Assembly (NCBI RefSeq): GCF_000344615.1
Contig: NZ_KB467824.1
Span: forward strand, 3,166,326-3,230,325
Length of the DNA: 64,000 nt
Source of the DNA: Janthinobacterium sp. CG3
Lineage (GTDB): Bacteria > Pseudomonadota > Gammaproteobacteria > Burkholderiales > Burkholderiaceae_D
Direction: 5' to 3'
In this document: positions 50,301 to 59,294 of the stretch, one piece after another
How the letters are laid out: each line of letters opens with the position of its first letter
Position numbering within the stretch: the stretch's first letter is position 1
Translations under genes and position numbers: made by a program
The notes under the pieces: generated by a model
The model's input: only the letters and a program-made list of their open reading frames with translations
Told to the model about the DNA's origin: nothing
The model's database searches: none

Positions 50301-51569
50301 ATGAAAATTTTGGTAGTCGGCTCTGGCGGCCGCGAACACGCACTGGCCTGGAAACTGGCGCAATCGGAACGCATACAGATGGTGTATTGCGCGCCCGGCA
50401 ACGGCGGCACGGCGCGCGACCCGCGCCTGGTCAACATCGATATCAGCGACCTCAACGCGCTGGCCGACTTCGTCGTCGCCGAGCACATCGGCCTGACCGT
50501 GGTCGGACCGGAAGTGCCGCTGGCGGCCGGCATCGTCAACCTGTTCCGCTCGCGCGGGCTGAAGATTTTCGGCCCGAGCAAGGAGGCGGCGCAACTGGAG
50601 TCGTCGAAGGACTTCGCCAAGGCCTTCATGCAGCGCCACGGCATTCCGACGGCGCTGTACCGGACCTTCTCCGAGCCGGCCCCGGCGCACGCCTACATCG
50701 ACGCGCAGGGCGCGCCCATCGTCATCAAGGCCGACGGCCTGGCCGCCGGCAAGGGCGTGGTGGTGGCGATGACCTTGAACGAGGCGCACCAGGCGGTCGA
50801 CATGATGCTCTCCGATAACCAGTTCGGCGACGCCGGCGCCCGCATCGTCATCGAGGAATTCCTCGCCGGCGAAGAGGCCAGCTTCATCGTCATGTGCGAC
50901 GGCAAGAACGTGCTGCCGCTGGCCACCAGCCAGGACCACAAGCGCCTGAAGGACCACGACGAAGGCCCGAACACCGGCGGCATGGGCGCCTACTCGCCGG
51001 CGCCGATCGTCACGCCGGCGATGCACGCGCGCGTGATGCGCGAGATCATCAACCCGACCATCCAGGGCATGGCCAAGGACGGCATCGTCTTCACCGGCTT
51101 CCTGTACGCCGGCCTGATGATCGACGACAAGGGTAACCCGAAGACGCTGGAATTCAATTGCCGCATGGGCGACCCGGAAACCCAGCCGATCATGGCGCGC
51201 CTGAAAACCGACCTGGTCACGGTGATGGAGCACGCCGTCAACGGCACGCTCGACGCGGTCGAGCTGGAATGGGACCGCCGCACCGCGGTCGGCGTCGTCA
51301 TGGCCGCCGCCGGCTATCCGGACGCGCCGGTCAAGGGCCAGCTGATCGGCGCGATCCCGGCCGAAACGCCGGACTCGGTGACCTTCCACGCCGGCACCGC
51401 GCAGCTCGACGGCAAGCTCTACACCAACGGCGGGCGCGTGCTGTGCGTCGTCGGCCTGGGCGACAGCGTCAAGATGGCGCAAAAAACCGCCTATGAAACG
51501 CTGGAGAAGATCCACTTCGACGGCGCGCAATACCGCCGCGACATCGGCTGGCGCGGGCTGAAGCACTAA
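50301..51569 (+). CDS. purD: Phosphoribosylamine-glycine ligase
   Basis: 422 residues. GSGGREHALAWKLAQS at the N-terminus, ATP-grasp block IVIKADGLAAGKGVVVA, and NTGGMGAYSPAP plus EFNCRMGDPETQ are the PurD signature. It makes glycinamide ribonucleotide in purine synthesis. The ATG after CGGTTCTT fits the homologous start; the ribosome site is weak. Confidence 0.97.
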   Translation: MKILVVGSGGREHALAWKLAQSERIQMVYCAPGNGGTARDPRLVNIDISDLNALADFVVAEHIGLTVVGPEVPLAAGIVNLFRSRGLKIFGPSKEAAQLESSKDFAKAFMQRHGIPTALYRTFSEPAPAHAYIDAQGAPIVIKADGLAAGKGVVVAMTLNEAHQAVDMMLSDNQFGDAGARIVIEEFLAGEEASFIVMCDGKNVLPLATSQDHKRLKDHDEGPNTGGMGAYSPAPIVTPAMHARVMREIINPTIQGMAKDGIVFTGFLYAGLMIDDKGNPKTLEFNCRMGDPETQPIMARLKTDLVTVMEHAVNGTLDAVELEWDRRTAVGVVMAAAGYPDAPVKGQLIGAIPAETPDSVTFHAGTAQLDGKLYTNGGRVLCVVGLGDSVKMAQKTAYETLEKIHFDGAQYRRDIGWRGLKH

Positions 51570-51576
51570 TACAGTG

Positions 51577-51608
51577 GGTCGGATCAGCCCATCGGGCGTA
51601 ATCCGACC
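51577..51608. repeat. REP-like nested palindrome (GTCGGAT type)
   Basis: GGTCGGAT, CA, GCCC, ATC, GGGC, GTA, ATCCGACC: an 8-bp outer and 4-bp inner stem right after purD. Very similar GTCGGAT...ATCCGAC palindromes are dispersed in Oxalobacteraceae genomes (recalled). May also act as transcription-end structure. Confidence 0.7.
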
Positions 51609-51725
51609 GACAACATCGCGCCAACTCGACGCCATGGCGCCCGGCGCCGGCGCACCCCTCATTTTGCTATCACAAAAACGCGCGACAGGGTACAATCCCC
51701 CCTCACTTTTTTATTCTAGCGCGCA

Positions 51726-52640
51726 ATGTTGTCTTCCCCTTCCCCCAGCGCCGTCAAGGCCTATTTGCTCGATCTGCAACAGCGCATCGTGCAAGCGCTC
51801 GAGACGCTCGACGGCCAGCCGTTCGCCCGCGACGCCTGGCAGCGCCCCGAGGGCGGCGGCGGGATCTCGCGCGTGATCGAGGAAGGCGACGTGTTCGAGC
51901 GCGGCGGCGTGAATTTTTCGCACGTCACCGGCGCCAGCCTGCCGCCGTCGGCCGCGGCCGGACGGCCCGAGCTGGGCGGCCGCGCCTGGGAGGCGATGGG
52001 CGTGTCGCTGGTGCTGCATCCACGCAATCCGCACGCGCCGACGGTGCACATGAACGTGCGCTTTTTCACCACCAGCAACGCCGCCGGCGAGCCGGTCTGG
52101 TGGTTCGGCGGCGGCATGGACTTGACCCCGTACTACGGCTACGTGGAGGACGCGCGGCATTTCCACCAGAGCTGCCGCGACGCCGTGGCGCCCTTCGGCG
52201 CCGACCTGCACGCCGGCTTCAAGACCTGGTGCGACGAGTATTTCTACCTGAAGCACCGGCGCGAGCCGCGCGGCGTCGGCGGCATCTTCTTCGACGACTT
52301 CAACGCCGCCGGCTTCGAGCAAAGCTTCGCCATGATGCGCAGCGTCGGCGACAGCTTCGTCGGCGCCTACCTGCCGATCCTGCAACGGCGCAAGGATTGC
52401 GCCTACGGCGAGCGCGAGCGCGACTTCCAGGCCTACCGGCGCGGCCGCTACGTCGAGTTCAACCTGGTGTTCGACCGCGGCACGCTGTTCGGCCTGCAGT
52501 CGGGCGGACGCACCGAGGCGATCCTGATGTCGATGCCGCCCATCGTCAAGTGGCGCTACGACTGGCAGCCGGAAGCCGGCAGCCCGGAGGCGGCGCTGTA
52601 CACCGACTTCCTGGTGCACCGCGACTGGCTGGCCGCGTGA
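51726..52640 (+). CDS. hemF: Oxygen-dependent coproporphyrinogen III oxidase
   Basis: 304 residues. Blocks [53 protein letters not shown] and [12 protein letters not shown] are diagnostic. It oxidises coproporphyrinogen III to protoporphyrinogen IX using oxygen, in haem synthesis. A TACAAT -10 at 51691 lies upstream; no well-spaced -35. The stop overlaps nadD (GTGA). Confidence 0.97.
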   Translation: MLSSPSPSAVKAYLLDLQQRIVQALETLDGQPFARDAWQRPEGGGGISRVIEEGDVFERGGVNFSHVTGASLPPSAAAGRPELGGRAWEAMGVSLVLHPRNPHAPTVHMNVRFFTTSNAAGEPVWWFGGGMDLTPYYGYVEDARHFHQSCRDAVAPFGADLHAGFKTWCDEYFYLKHRREPRGVGGIFFDDFNAAGFEQSFAMMRSVGDSFVGAYLPILQRRKDCAYGERERDFQAYRRGRYVEFNLVFDRGTLFGLQSGGRTEAILMSMPPIVKWRYDWQPEAGSPEAALYTDFLVHRDWLAA

Positions 52641-53287
52641 CGACATGCGTCGCGCTGCTCGGCGGCAGTTACGATCCGGTGCACAAGGGCCACGTCGCGC
52701 TCGGCGGCTATTTCGCCGAGCAACTGCGGGCCGACCAGCTGCGCGTGATCCCGGCCGGCATGCCGTGGCAGAAGGACGCGCTGCAGGCGACCCCGGCCCA
52801 GCGCGCCGACATGGTGCGCCTGGCCTTTGGCGGCCTGGCCGCGCCGGTCTTCATCGACTGCCAGGAAATCGAACGCGGCGCGCCGACCTACACCATCGAC
52901 ACGCTGCGCCAGTTGCGCGCCGAGTTCGGCCCGCAAGCCTCGCTGGTGTTCCTGATGGGCGCCGACCAGTTGCAGCGCCTCGACACCTGGCGCGACTGGC
53001 GGCAGTTATTTGAATTCGCCCATTTTTGCGTGGCGGCCCGACCGGGCTTCGCGCTGAACGGGCCAGCGGTGCCGCAGGCGGTGGCGGACGCGTTCGCGCG
53101 CCGCCTGGGCACCCTGGAACACATCCGCAACACGCCGCACGGTCTGACTTATCTGGCAAAAGACTTCGCGGTGGATATCTCCGCCACCGAAATACGTGCG
53201 GCATTACAACGGGGCACGACGGCACACTCGCTTATCGCCCCGCTAGTGCTAGACTATATTGAACAACATAATTTATACAAAAGCTAA
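52637..53287 (+). CDS. nadD: Nicotinate-nucleotide adenylyltransferase
   Basis: 216 residues starting at a GTG that overlaps the hemF stop by four bases. [19 protein letters not shown] is the HxGH nucleotidyltransferase motif; [12 protein letters not shown] and the C-terminal [11 protein letters not shown] (SxTxxR) follow. It joins ATP and nicotinate mononucleotide in NAD synthesis. The next gene begins at the base after its stop. Confidence 0.95.
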   Translation: MTTCVALLGGSYDPVHKGHVALGGYFAEQLRADQLRVIPAGMPWQKDALQATPAQRADMVRLAFGGLAAPVFIDCQEIERGAPTYTIDTLRQLRAEFGPQASLVFLMGADQLQRLDTWRDWRQLFEFAHFCVAARPGFALNGPAVPQAVADAFARRLGTLEHIRNTPHGLTYLAKDFAVDISATEIRAALQRGTTAHSLIAPLVLDYIEQHNLYKS

Positions 53288-53995
53288 ATGGACATTAAAA
53301 AACTACAAACTCTCGTCGTCGACGCCCTTGAAGACGTCAAAGGCCAGGACATCACCGTGTTCGACACGGTCCACCTGACCAGCCTGTTCGACCGCATCGC
53401 CATCGTCTCGGGCACCTCGAACCGCCAAACCAAGGCGCTGGCCGCCTCGGTGCGCGACAAGGTCAAGGAAGCCGGCGGCGACATCGTCGGCATCGAAGGC
53501 GAAGACACCGGCGAATGGGTGCTGGTCGACCTGGGCGACATGATCGTCCACATCATGCAGGCGCCGATCCGCGCCTACTACCGCCTGGAAGAGATCTGGG
53601 GCGACAAGCCGGTGAAACTGGGCGCGGCGAAACGCGCGCCGTCCAAGCGCACCGCCAGCGAAAGCGAAGAAGCGCCGAAGAAAACCGGCGGCCATCTGGC
53701 GGCCACCAAGGCAAAAGTCGAAGCGTCGCCTGTGATCGAGAAGAAAGTGGTCAAGAAAGCCTCGGCCACCGCGGGCGTCAAGGCCAAGGCCGCGCCGAAG
53801 AAACCGGCAGCCTCGAAAGCCGTCGGCAAAACCGTCAAGATCGCCCCGACCAAGACCGAAGCGGCGGCTGTGAAGGCCCTGAAAGCCTTGCCACCGAAGT
53901 CGGCGCCAACGCCGCGCGTCAAAGCGGTCAAGGTCGCGGCCGACGCGGCGCCAGCCAAAACCGTCATCAAGCGCATCAAAAAAGAAGCAGAGTAA
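53288..53995 (+). CDS. rsfS: Ribosomal silencing factor RsfS with long Lys/Ala-rich tail
   Basis: 235 residues. The first 115 are the usual RsfS domain (VVDALEDVKGQDITVFD, SGTSNRQTKALA, EGEDTGEWVLVDLGD, YYRLEEIWGDKP) that binds ribosomal protein L14 and blocks subunit joining in starvation. The remaining 118 are a disordered basic tail made of Lys, Ala, Val, Pro and Thr with KKA/AAKA-type repeats, like histone-H1-like or AlgP tails. Typical RsfS proteins end near 105-130. The gene abuts nadD and rlmH. Confidence 0.93.
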   Translation: MDIKKLQTLVVDALEDVKGQDITVFDTVHLTSLFDRIAIVSGTSNRQTKALAASVRDKVKEAGGDIVGIEGEDTGEWVLVDLGDMIVHIMQAPIRAYYRLEEIWGDKPVKLGAAKRAPSKRTASESEEAPKKTGGHLAATKAKVEASPVIEKKVVKKASATAGVKAKAAPKKPAASKAVGKTVKIAPTKTEAAAVKALKALPPKSAPTPRVKAVKVAADAAPAKTVIKRIKKEAE

Positions 53996-54001
53996 GCTTC
54001 C

Positions 54002-54472
54002 ATGCAGCTCATCATCGCTGCGGTCGGCCACAAAATGCCGGCCTGGATCGACACGGGCTTCGCCGAATACGCGAAGCGCATGCCGCCCGAGTGCCGCGTC
54101 GTGCTCAAGGAAGTCAAGCCGGTCGAGCGCTCCGGCAGCAAGACCGCCGCCACCGCGATGGCGCTCGAACGCGAGCGCATCGAGCAAGCGCTGCCGAAGG
54201 GCGTGCGCATCATCGCGCTCGACGAACGCGGCAAGGACTTGACCAGCGTCGGCCTGTCGCAGCAGTTGATGCAGTGGCGGCAGGACGGCCGCGACACGGC
54301 CTTCCTGATCGGCGGCGCCGACGGCCTCGACCCGGACCTGAAGGCCCGCGCCGAGGGGCTGATCCGCATCTCCAGCATGACCCTGCCGCACGGCATGGTG
54401 CGCGTGCTGCTGGCCGAACAGCTATACCGGGCCTGGTCGATCACCCAGAACCATCCCTATCATCGCGTCTGA
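54002..54472 (+). CDS. rlmH: 23S rRNA (pseudouridine1915-N3)-methyltransferase
   Basis: 156 residues of the SPOUT fold: [19 protein letters not shown]-terminus, [11 protein letters not shown]doMet knot loop and the C-terminal [16 protein letters not shown]. It modifies m3-psi at position 1915 of the large subunit rRNA. Position next to rsfS is the standard bacterial order. Confidence 0.96.
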   Translation: MQLIIAAVGHKMPAWIDTGFAEYAKRMPPECRVVLKEVKPVERSGSKTAATAMALERERIEQALPKGVRIIALDERGKDLTSVGLSQQLMQWRQDGRDTAFLIGGADGLDPDLKARAEGLIRISSMTLPHGMVRVLLAEQLYRAWSITQNHPYHRV

Positions 54473-54497
54473 ACCGCGGAAATACCAGGAAAACACG

Positions 54498-55118
54498 ATG
54501 AAACTGGTCGACACGAAAATTTACCTGGCGTCGAAGAGCCCGCGCCGGCGCGAACTGCTGCGCCAGATCGGCGTCGACTTCGAATTGCTGCTGCTGCGCA
54601 GCGACGGCCCGCGCGGCGCCGACGTCACCGAAACCGTCCTGCCCGGCGAGGCCGCGCTCGACTACGTGGCGCGCGTCGCCAATGAAAAAGCCGCCTACGC
54701 CTGGGACCTGGTGCGGCGCCGCCACCTCAAGGCGCGCCCGGTGCTGGCGGCCGACACCACCGTCACGCTCGACGGCGCCATCCTCGGCAAGCCGGCCAAC
54801 CGCGCCGAGGCCGTCGCCATGCTGCAGCAGTTGTCGGGCCGCACCCACCAGGTGCTGACGGCCATCGCCGTGCACTCCAACGGCCTGGCCGAACACCTCA
54901 CCCAGGTCTCGCAGGTGCGCTTCGGCGTGCTGTCGGCGGCCTCGATCGCCGCCTACTGCGCCACCAGCGAACCCTACGACAAGGCCGGCGGCTACGGCAT
55001 CCAGGGCAGCGCCGCGCTGTTCGTCGAACACATCGAGGGCAGCCACTCCGGTATCATGGGCCTGCCCCTGTTCGAGACCGCACGATTGCTGCGCCAGGCC
55101 GGACTGGCGCTCCCGTGA
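54498..55118 (+). CDS. maf: Maf-family nucleotide pyrophosphatase
   Basis: 206 residues. LASKSPRRRELLRQIGVDF is the Maf signature; AADTTVTLDGAILGKPANRAEA and GGYGIQGSAALFVEHIEGSH follow. Maf proteins hydrolyse non-canonical or m7G nucleotides and inhibit septation when overproduced. AGGAAAA precedes the ATG. Between rlmH and rng, same direction. Confidence 0.95.
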   Translation: MKLVDTKIYLASKSPRRRELLRQIGVDFELLLLRSDGPRGADVTETVLPGEAALDYVARVANEKAAYAWDLVRRRHLKARPVLAADTTVTLDGAILGKPANRAEAVAMLQQLSGRTHQVLTAIAVHSNGLAEHLTQVSQVRFGVLSAASIAAYCATSEPYDKAGGYGIQGSAALFVEHIEGSHSGIMGLPLFETARLLRQAGLALP

Positions 55119-55182
55119 ACGCGCGTATGATCGGTATGATCGTCGTGCGCACCTCCCCTCCACCTGCCGGCAGCCCAGAAGC

Positions 55183-56646
55183 ATGAACGAAGACATACTG
55201 ATCAATATCACCCCGCAGGAAACCCGCGTCGCCCTGATCCTCCAGGGCGCGGTGCAGGAGCTGCACATCGAGCGCACGCTGACGCGCGGCCTGGCCGGCA
55301 ACGTCTATTCGGGCAAGGTGGTGCGGGTGCTGCCGGGCATGCAGTCGGCCTTCATCGACATCGGCCTGGAACGCGCCGCCTTCCTGCACGTGGCCGACAT
55401 CTGGGAGGCGCGCAGCCACGACGGCAGCAGCTCGACGCCGGCGCCGATTGAAAAAATCCTGTTCGACGGGCAAGTGCTGACGGTGCAGGTGATCAAGGAC
55501 CCGATCGGCACCAAGGGCGCGCGCCTGTCGACGCAGATCTCGATCGCCGGACGGATGCTGGTGTACCTGCCGCAGGACTGCCACATCGGCATCTCGCAGA
55601 AAATCGAGAAGGAAGCGGAGCGCGAACGGCTGCGCACGCGCCTGCAGGGCATGCTGCCGGCCGACGAAAAGGGCGGCTACATCGTGCGTACCATGGCCGA
55701 GGACGCCTCCGACACCGACCTGGCGTCGGACGTCGACTACCTGCGCAAGACCTGGAGCGCGATCCTGCACGGCGCCAAGACGCGCCCGGCCACCAGCCTG
55801 CTGCACCAGGACTTGAGCCTGGCCCAGCGCGTGCTGCGCGACTTCGTCACCGACGACACGGCAACGATCCAGGTGGACTCGCGCGAAAACCACGTCAAGC
55901 TGCGCGAATTCGCCCAGGCCTACACGCCGAGCGAACTGGCGCGCCTGCAACACTACACCGGCGAGCGCCCGCTGTTCGACCTGTACGGCGTCGAGGAGGA
56001 GATTTTGCGCGCGCTGGGCCGGCGCGTCGACCTGAAGTCGGGCGGCTACCTGATCGTCGACCAGACCGAGGCGATGACGACGATCGACGTCAACACCGGC
56101 GGTTTCGTCGGCGGGCGCAACTTCGCCGACACCATCTTCAAGACCAACCTGGAGGCGGCGCACGCGATCGCCCGCCAGCTGCGCCTGCGCAACCTGGGCG
56201 GCATCATCGTCCTCGACTTCATCGACATGGACAACGCCGAGCACCGCAACGCCGTGCTGGCCGAGTTGAAGAAAACCCTGTCGCGCGACCGCACCAAGGT
56301 GTCGGTCAGCAATTTTTCGGCGCTGGGGCTGGTCGAAATGACCCGCAAGCGCACCCGCGAATCGCTGGCGCACATCCTGTGCGAACCCTGCCCGGCCTGC
56401 GCCGGCAAGGGCCAGGTCAAGACTTCGCGCACGATCTGCTATGAAATCCTGCGCGAACTGCTGCGCGAGGCGAAACAGTTCAACCCGCGCGAATTCCGCA
56501 TCCTCGCCTCGCAAGAGGTGGTCGACATGTTCCTGGAAGAGGAATCGCAGCACCTGGCGATGCTGGGCGACTTCATCGGCAAGAAAATTTCGCTGCAGGT
56601 GGAAAACGCCTACCACCAGGAACAGTACGACGTCATTTTGATGTGA
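55183..56646 (+). CDS. rng: Ribonuclease G
   Basis: 487 residues of the RNase E/G family. S1 domain in the first 130 residues, catalytic metal site with VDVNTGG-like IDVNTGGFVGGRNFAD and VLDFIDMDN, and the zinc-link CEPCPACAGKGQVK. Processes 16S rRNA 5' ends and other RNAs. It lacks the C-terminal scaffold of RNase E. It follows maf by 64 bases. Confidence 0.96.
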   Translation: MNEDILINITPQETRVALILQGAVQELHIERTLTRGLAGNVYSGKVVRVLPGMQSAFIDIGLERAAFLHVADIWEARSHDGSSSTPAPIEKILFDGQVLTVQVIKDPIGTKGARLSTQISIAGRMLVYLPQDCHIGISQKIEKEAERERLRTRLQGMLPADEKGGYIVRTMAEDASDTDLASDVDYLRKTWSAILHGAKTRPATSLLHQDLSLAQRVLRDFVTDDTATIQVDSRENHVKLREFAQAYTPSELARLQHYTGERPLFDLYGVEEEILRALGRRVDLKSGGYLIVDQTEAMTTIDVNTGGFVGGRNFADTIFKTNLEAAHAIARQLRLRNLGGIIVLDFIDMDNAEHRNAVLAELKKTLSRDRTKVSVSNFSALGLVEMTRKRTRESLAHILCEPCPACAGKGQVKTSRTICYEILRELLREAKQFNPREFRILASQEVVDMFLEEESQHLAMLGDFIGKKISLQVENAYHQEQYDVILM

Positions 56647-56903
56647 CACATGTTCCGGCGGATCGCCCGCGTGGGCGGCGCAGTCTGGCCGCTCTACGCC
56701 GATCCCGCAGCCTAGCGAACCCCGATGCCGCGCGAAAGAAAGCGTCGCGCCGCCTTCTCCAGCCTGATGTCGACCACGCCCCCGCCGCGGGAACGCCCTG
56801 CTATCTCTGCCTTTCTCTTCATTACATGCACTGGTCGATCCGTAGACGACTTGTAATGCGCATCGTGACATAGTAAGCGGGAGGCCAGACAGAGGAGAGC
56901 ATC

Positions 56904-57092
56904 ATGATTCGCGAGAACGACCGCCCAAACGAGACGACAACACACTGCGCCGCCAACGAGAGCGAACGCTACCCGCGCCCTCAACCGGCACGCTCCATGG
57001 ATGTCTGGCTGCGGATCCTGACTACCGTCATGACCTTTTTTCTGGGGCTGGCCGTTCTCATGGACGGCGCGGCGTTGATCGGGATTGCGTAG
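56904..57092 (+). CDS. Small single-helix membrane protein
   Basis: 62 residues with GAGGAGAG six bases before the ATG. N-terminus is polar (MIRENDRPNE), then one helix RILTTVMTFFLGLAVLMDGA. No recognised family. It ends 36 bases before a very strong hairpin, which supports its being a transcribed gene. Confidence 0.55.
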   Translation: MIRENDRPNETTTHCAANESERYPRPQPARSMDVWLRILTTVMTFFLGLAVLMDGAALIGIA

Positions 57093-57128
57093 ATTTGTCA
57101 TGATTGAGCCACCCTGGACAGCGAAAAA

Positions 57129-57191
57129 ATGCCGCCTGTTGCATGAAAAAGCGCGGAAGCGCGGGTTCATGCAACAGGCGGCATCAGTTTT
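57129..57191. terminator. 19-bp perfect hairpin, bidirectional terminator
   Basis: ATGCCGCCTGTTGCATGAA and its exact complement are separated by 18 bases (57148-57165) that can fold as GCGC-GGAA-GCGC. T5 follows on the plus strand and six A precede (57124-57129), giving T6 on the minus strand, so it can stop both the small membrane gene and the haloperoxidase transcript. Unusually long for a terminator. Confidence 0.8.
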
Positions 57192-57251
57192 TCAAGAAGC
57201 GGCGCCGAGAAGCAAGGCCTCGGCGGCGCCGGCGGCCGGCGTCCCGCCTGG

Positions 57252-58664
57252 TTAGCCGCCTCTTGGTTTCTTCGGCGCTAAGCAGGCGCCTTCACTGAAG
57301 ATATTTTCAGCAATTTGCAAGCCTAGCGGAACACCGCCAAATGGATTTCCGTCATCGTCCTTCATATAAATATCAGGCTCTCCGTTTCCCTTAAGCATGA
57401 AAGCGTCAAAAATCCAATGCACGCCCAAGAAAACGCGGCTCAAACCGTTTTCTTGAATCATTTGCCATAAACCGCCGGGGAATGTGCGGACAATTTTCGG
57501 CCTCACCGTACCGGTATTATCCATACTGATGCCATTGAGTTCATCGGAAGTGATGTCAAGGCCTGCCAGAAGCGTGTCGTCGCATATGCTATTTTTTCTG
57601 TACAAACCACCCTCCTCATAAAAGAGCCGAGTTATATGGAAAGCTGCTGCGCCGAACGATGCATGTCCCGACGGATATGCCGGAAAGGCGGGTGTGAAAT
57701 TCTTTGCTATACGGTTGGTATTGGGCGCACCCAAAGGCAACCAGAAAGGATCGCCTGCTGATGTATCTTCTCGCACGCCGAGCACGGGACGCCAAAACTC
57801 GTACCTATATTTGTGCTCCCATGCCAGGATGCCAGCGTCAGCCATTGCCACATTAACAAAAGCGAATAGCCTGGCGTTATCAGAAACAGAGTTGCACTTC
57901 TTCATGGCAATCTTGCGGATTATTTTGTTATATAAGCGTGGTGGCGTACCCAGGTTTGCCACGCCGTCATAGGCCCAGAATATACCGATGATTGTTTCCT
58001 CCGGGGTTCTACCTACAATACCGGCAGGAAGCGTTCCCATCAAATCTGGCTTGATTCCCTTCCCCCTCACTTGCGCCAAAGCTTTCCTATACGCATCAGT
58101 ATTCGGCTTCGGTGGCTCTGCGAGTTCGAACCGCTGAGAAATGCCAAAGCCTTTCGAGAGTTTTCCATACTCCGCTGAATAGGTTCCCTGGCCGGGGTTG
58201 TCGGGGTCGGGCCGATGTTTTCCAGGGCCGGTCGCGGGTTTATACGAACCCGCCGCAGCGTCCGGATCGCCCAATCTGTCCTCCAAAATACTGCAGGCAA
58301 CCTCATTGCCGAATTTATACGAATCCCTGGATTTATCATCCAGTTTTTTATCGTCTTCTTTTGCGAGAATAGCGTCGAAAAATTCCGTTTGACTGGGGTA
58401 TAAAACTGACAAGGTCCTATGCGCCGCGGCGGATACCGCCAATTCTGCCGATAATTTAGCACCAAGCGGAGAACACCCCATATAACTAGGGAGTAACTTC
58501 TGGTTGTTGACGACTCCAGCGTAGGCGTCGTACATCGCCAAATGAACGATGGCCAAGGCGCGGGAACTCAGTGTCGGGCCGCGCTGCTCGCCTTGGTTAT
58601 TTGTATGACTACGCCGATCGGCTTCCAAAGAAATTTCATTCCAGAACAAAATTGGATCTCTCAT
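57252..58664 (-). CDS. Vanadium-dependent haloperoxidase (PAP2 superfamily)
   Basis: 470 residues. The complete vanadate-binding signature is visible: K-x6-RP in KYRYEFWRP (about 285), PSGH in FPAYPSGHASFG (about 331) and R-x5-H in SRVFLGVHW (about 416). Such enzymes oxidise chloride or bromide with hydrogen peroxide, or act as phosphatases. No signal peptide is present, so export would need another route. GGAGG lies before the ATG. G+C is clearly below that of the core genes, suggesting transfer. Confidence 0.9.
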   Translation of the reverse strand: MRDPILFWNEISLEADRRSHTNNQGEQRGPTLSSRALAIVHLAMYDAYAGVVNNQKLLPSYMGCSPLGAKLSAELAVSAAAHRTLSVLYPSQTEFFDAILAKEDDKKLDDKSRDSYKFGNEVACSILEDRLGDPDAAAGSYKPATGPGKHRPDPDNPGQGTYSAEYGKLSKGFGISQRFELAEPPKPNTDAYRKALAQVRGKGIKPDLMGTLPAGIVGRTPEETIIGIFWAYDGVANLGTPPRLYNKIIRKIAMKKCNSVSDNARLFAFVNVAMADAGILAWEHKYRYEFWRPVLGVREDTSAGDPFWLPLGAPNTNRIAKNFTPAFPAYPSGHASFGAAAFHITRLFYEEGGLYRKNSICDDTLLAGLDITSDELNGISMDNTGTVRPKIVRTFPGGLWQMIQENGLSRVFLGVHWIFDAFMLKGNGEPDIYMKDDDGNPFGGVPLGLQIAENIFSEGACLAPKKPRGG

Positions 58665-58951
58665 TTTTTCCTCCGTGCTTTCTTAAAAATAGGTAAAGGT
58701 GGCCTGGCACTGCTAGGCCTACGTGTGGCGACTTGCCGGATGAAGAGTGGGGGAAAGGACTTGATGGCGTATTCCCGTCTTCACGCAAGCAACATAACCG
58801 GGCGTTTCTTACAGATGGCCCACACATTCGTTCATTGGCGCCGCGTCGCGGTTTTCGCCGGAGCGGTGAGTTATTTGTAAGCGCAGCGGACGCAATCTTG
58901 GATGCAGGCCGCCCGGTCCCGCGGCGTTGCGTAGATGAAGGAGTAGCAGAA

Positions 58952-59137
58952 ATGAACTGTGCGGAATTGGGATGGCGGCTGCATAAAGCGGCAATTGACA
59001 AGACCTTGAATCTGTCAACGCGCGAGGCATGCGTCGATGCCGCCCGCAAGCTGCATGACATTGAAAAAATGATTCATCGCGTCGATAGAATTCCGCAAGA
59101 ATCGCTGGCCCTGATCAAGCTCATCATGCATCAATGA
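58952..59137 (+). CDS. Small hypothetical protein
   Basis: 61 residues, MNCAELGWRLHKAAIDKTLN then a helical charged body ending SLALIKLIMHQ. AAGGAG stands nine bases before the ATG. No domain known. The preceding 287 bases back to the haloperoxidase start have no gene I can support. Confidence 0.5.
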   Translation: MNCAELGWRLHKAAIDKTLNLSTREACVDAARKLHDIEKMIHRVDRIPQESLALIKLIMHQ

Positions 59138-59294
59138 AGCGGTAGGCCATGCATATCGATCAAATCCACGCGCTTTGCAGTTCTGTGGAGAACTCGCAGC
59201 GGAGCACCATGCTCTAACCTTCATCGCGTTTACCACAATGGATTCCCGCGCCCATTGACCTACATCGAAAAACAAACCTGATCGAGAGACAACC

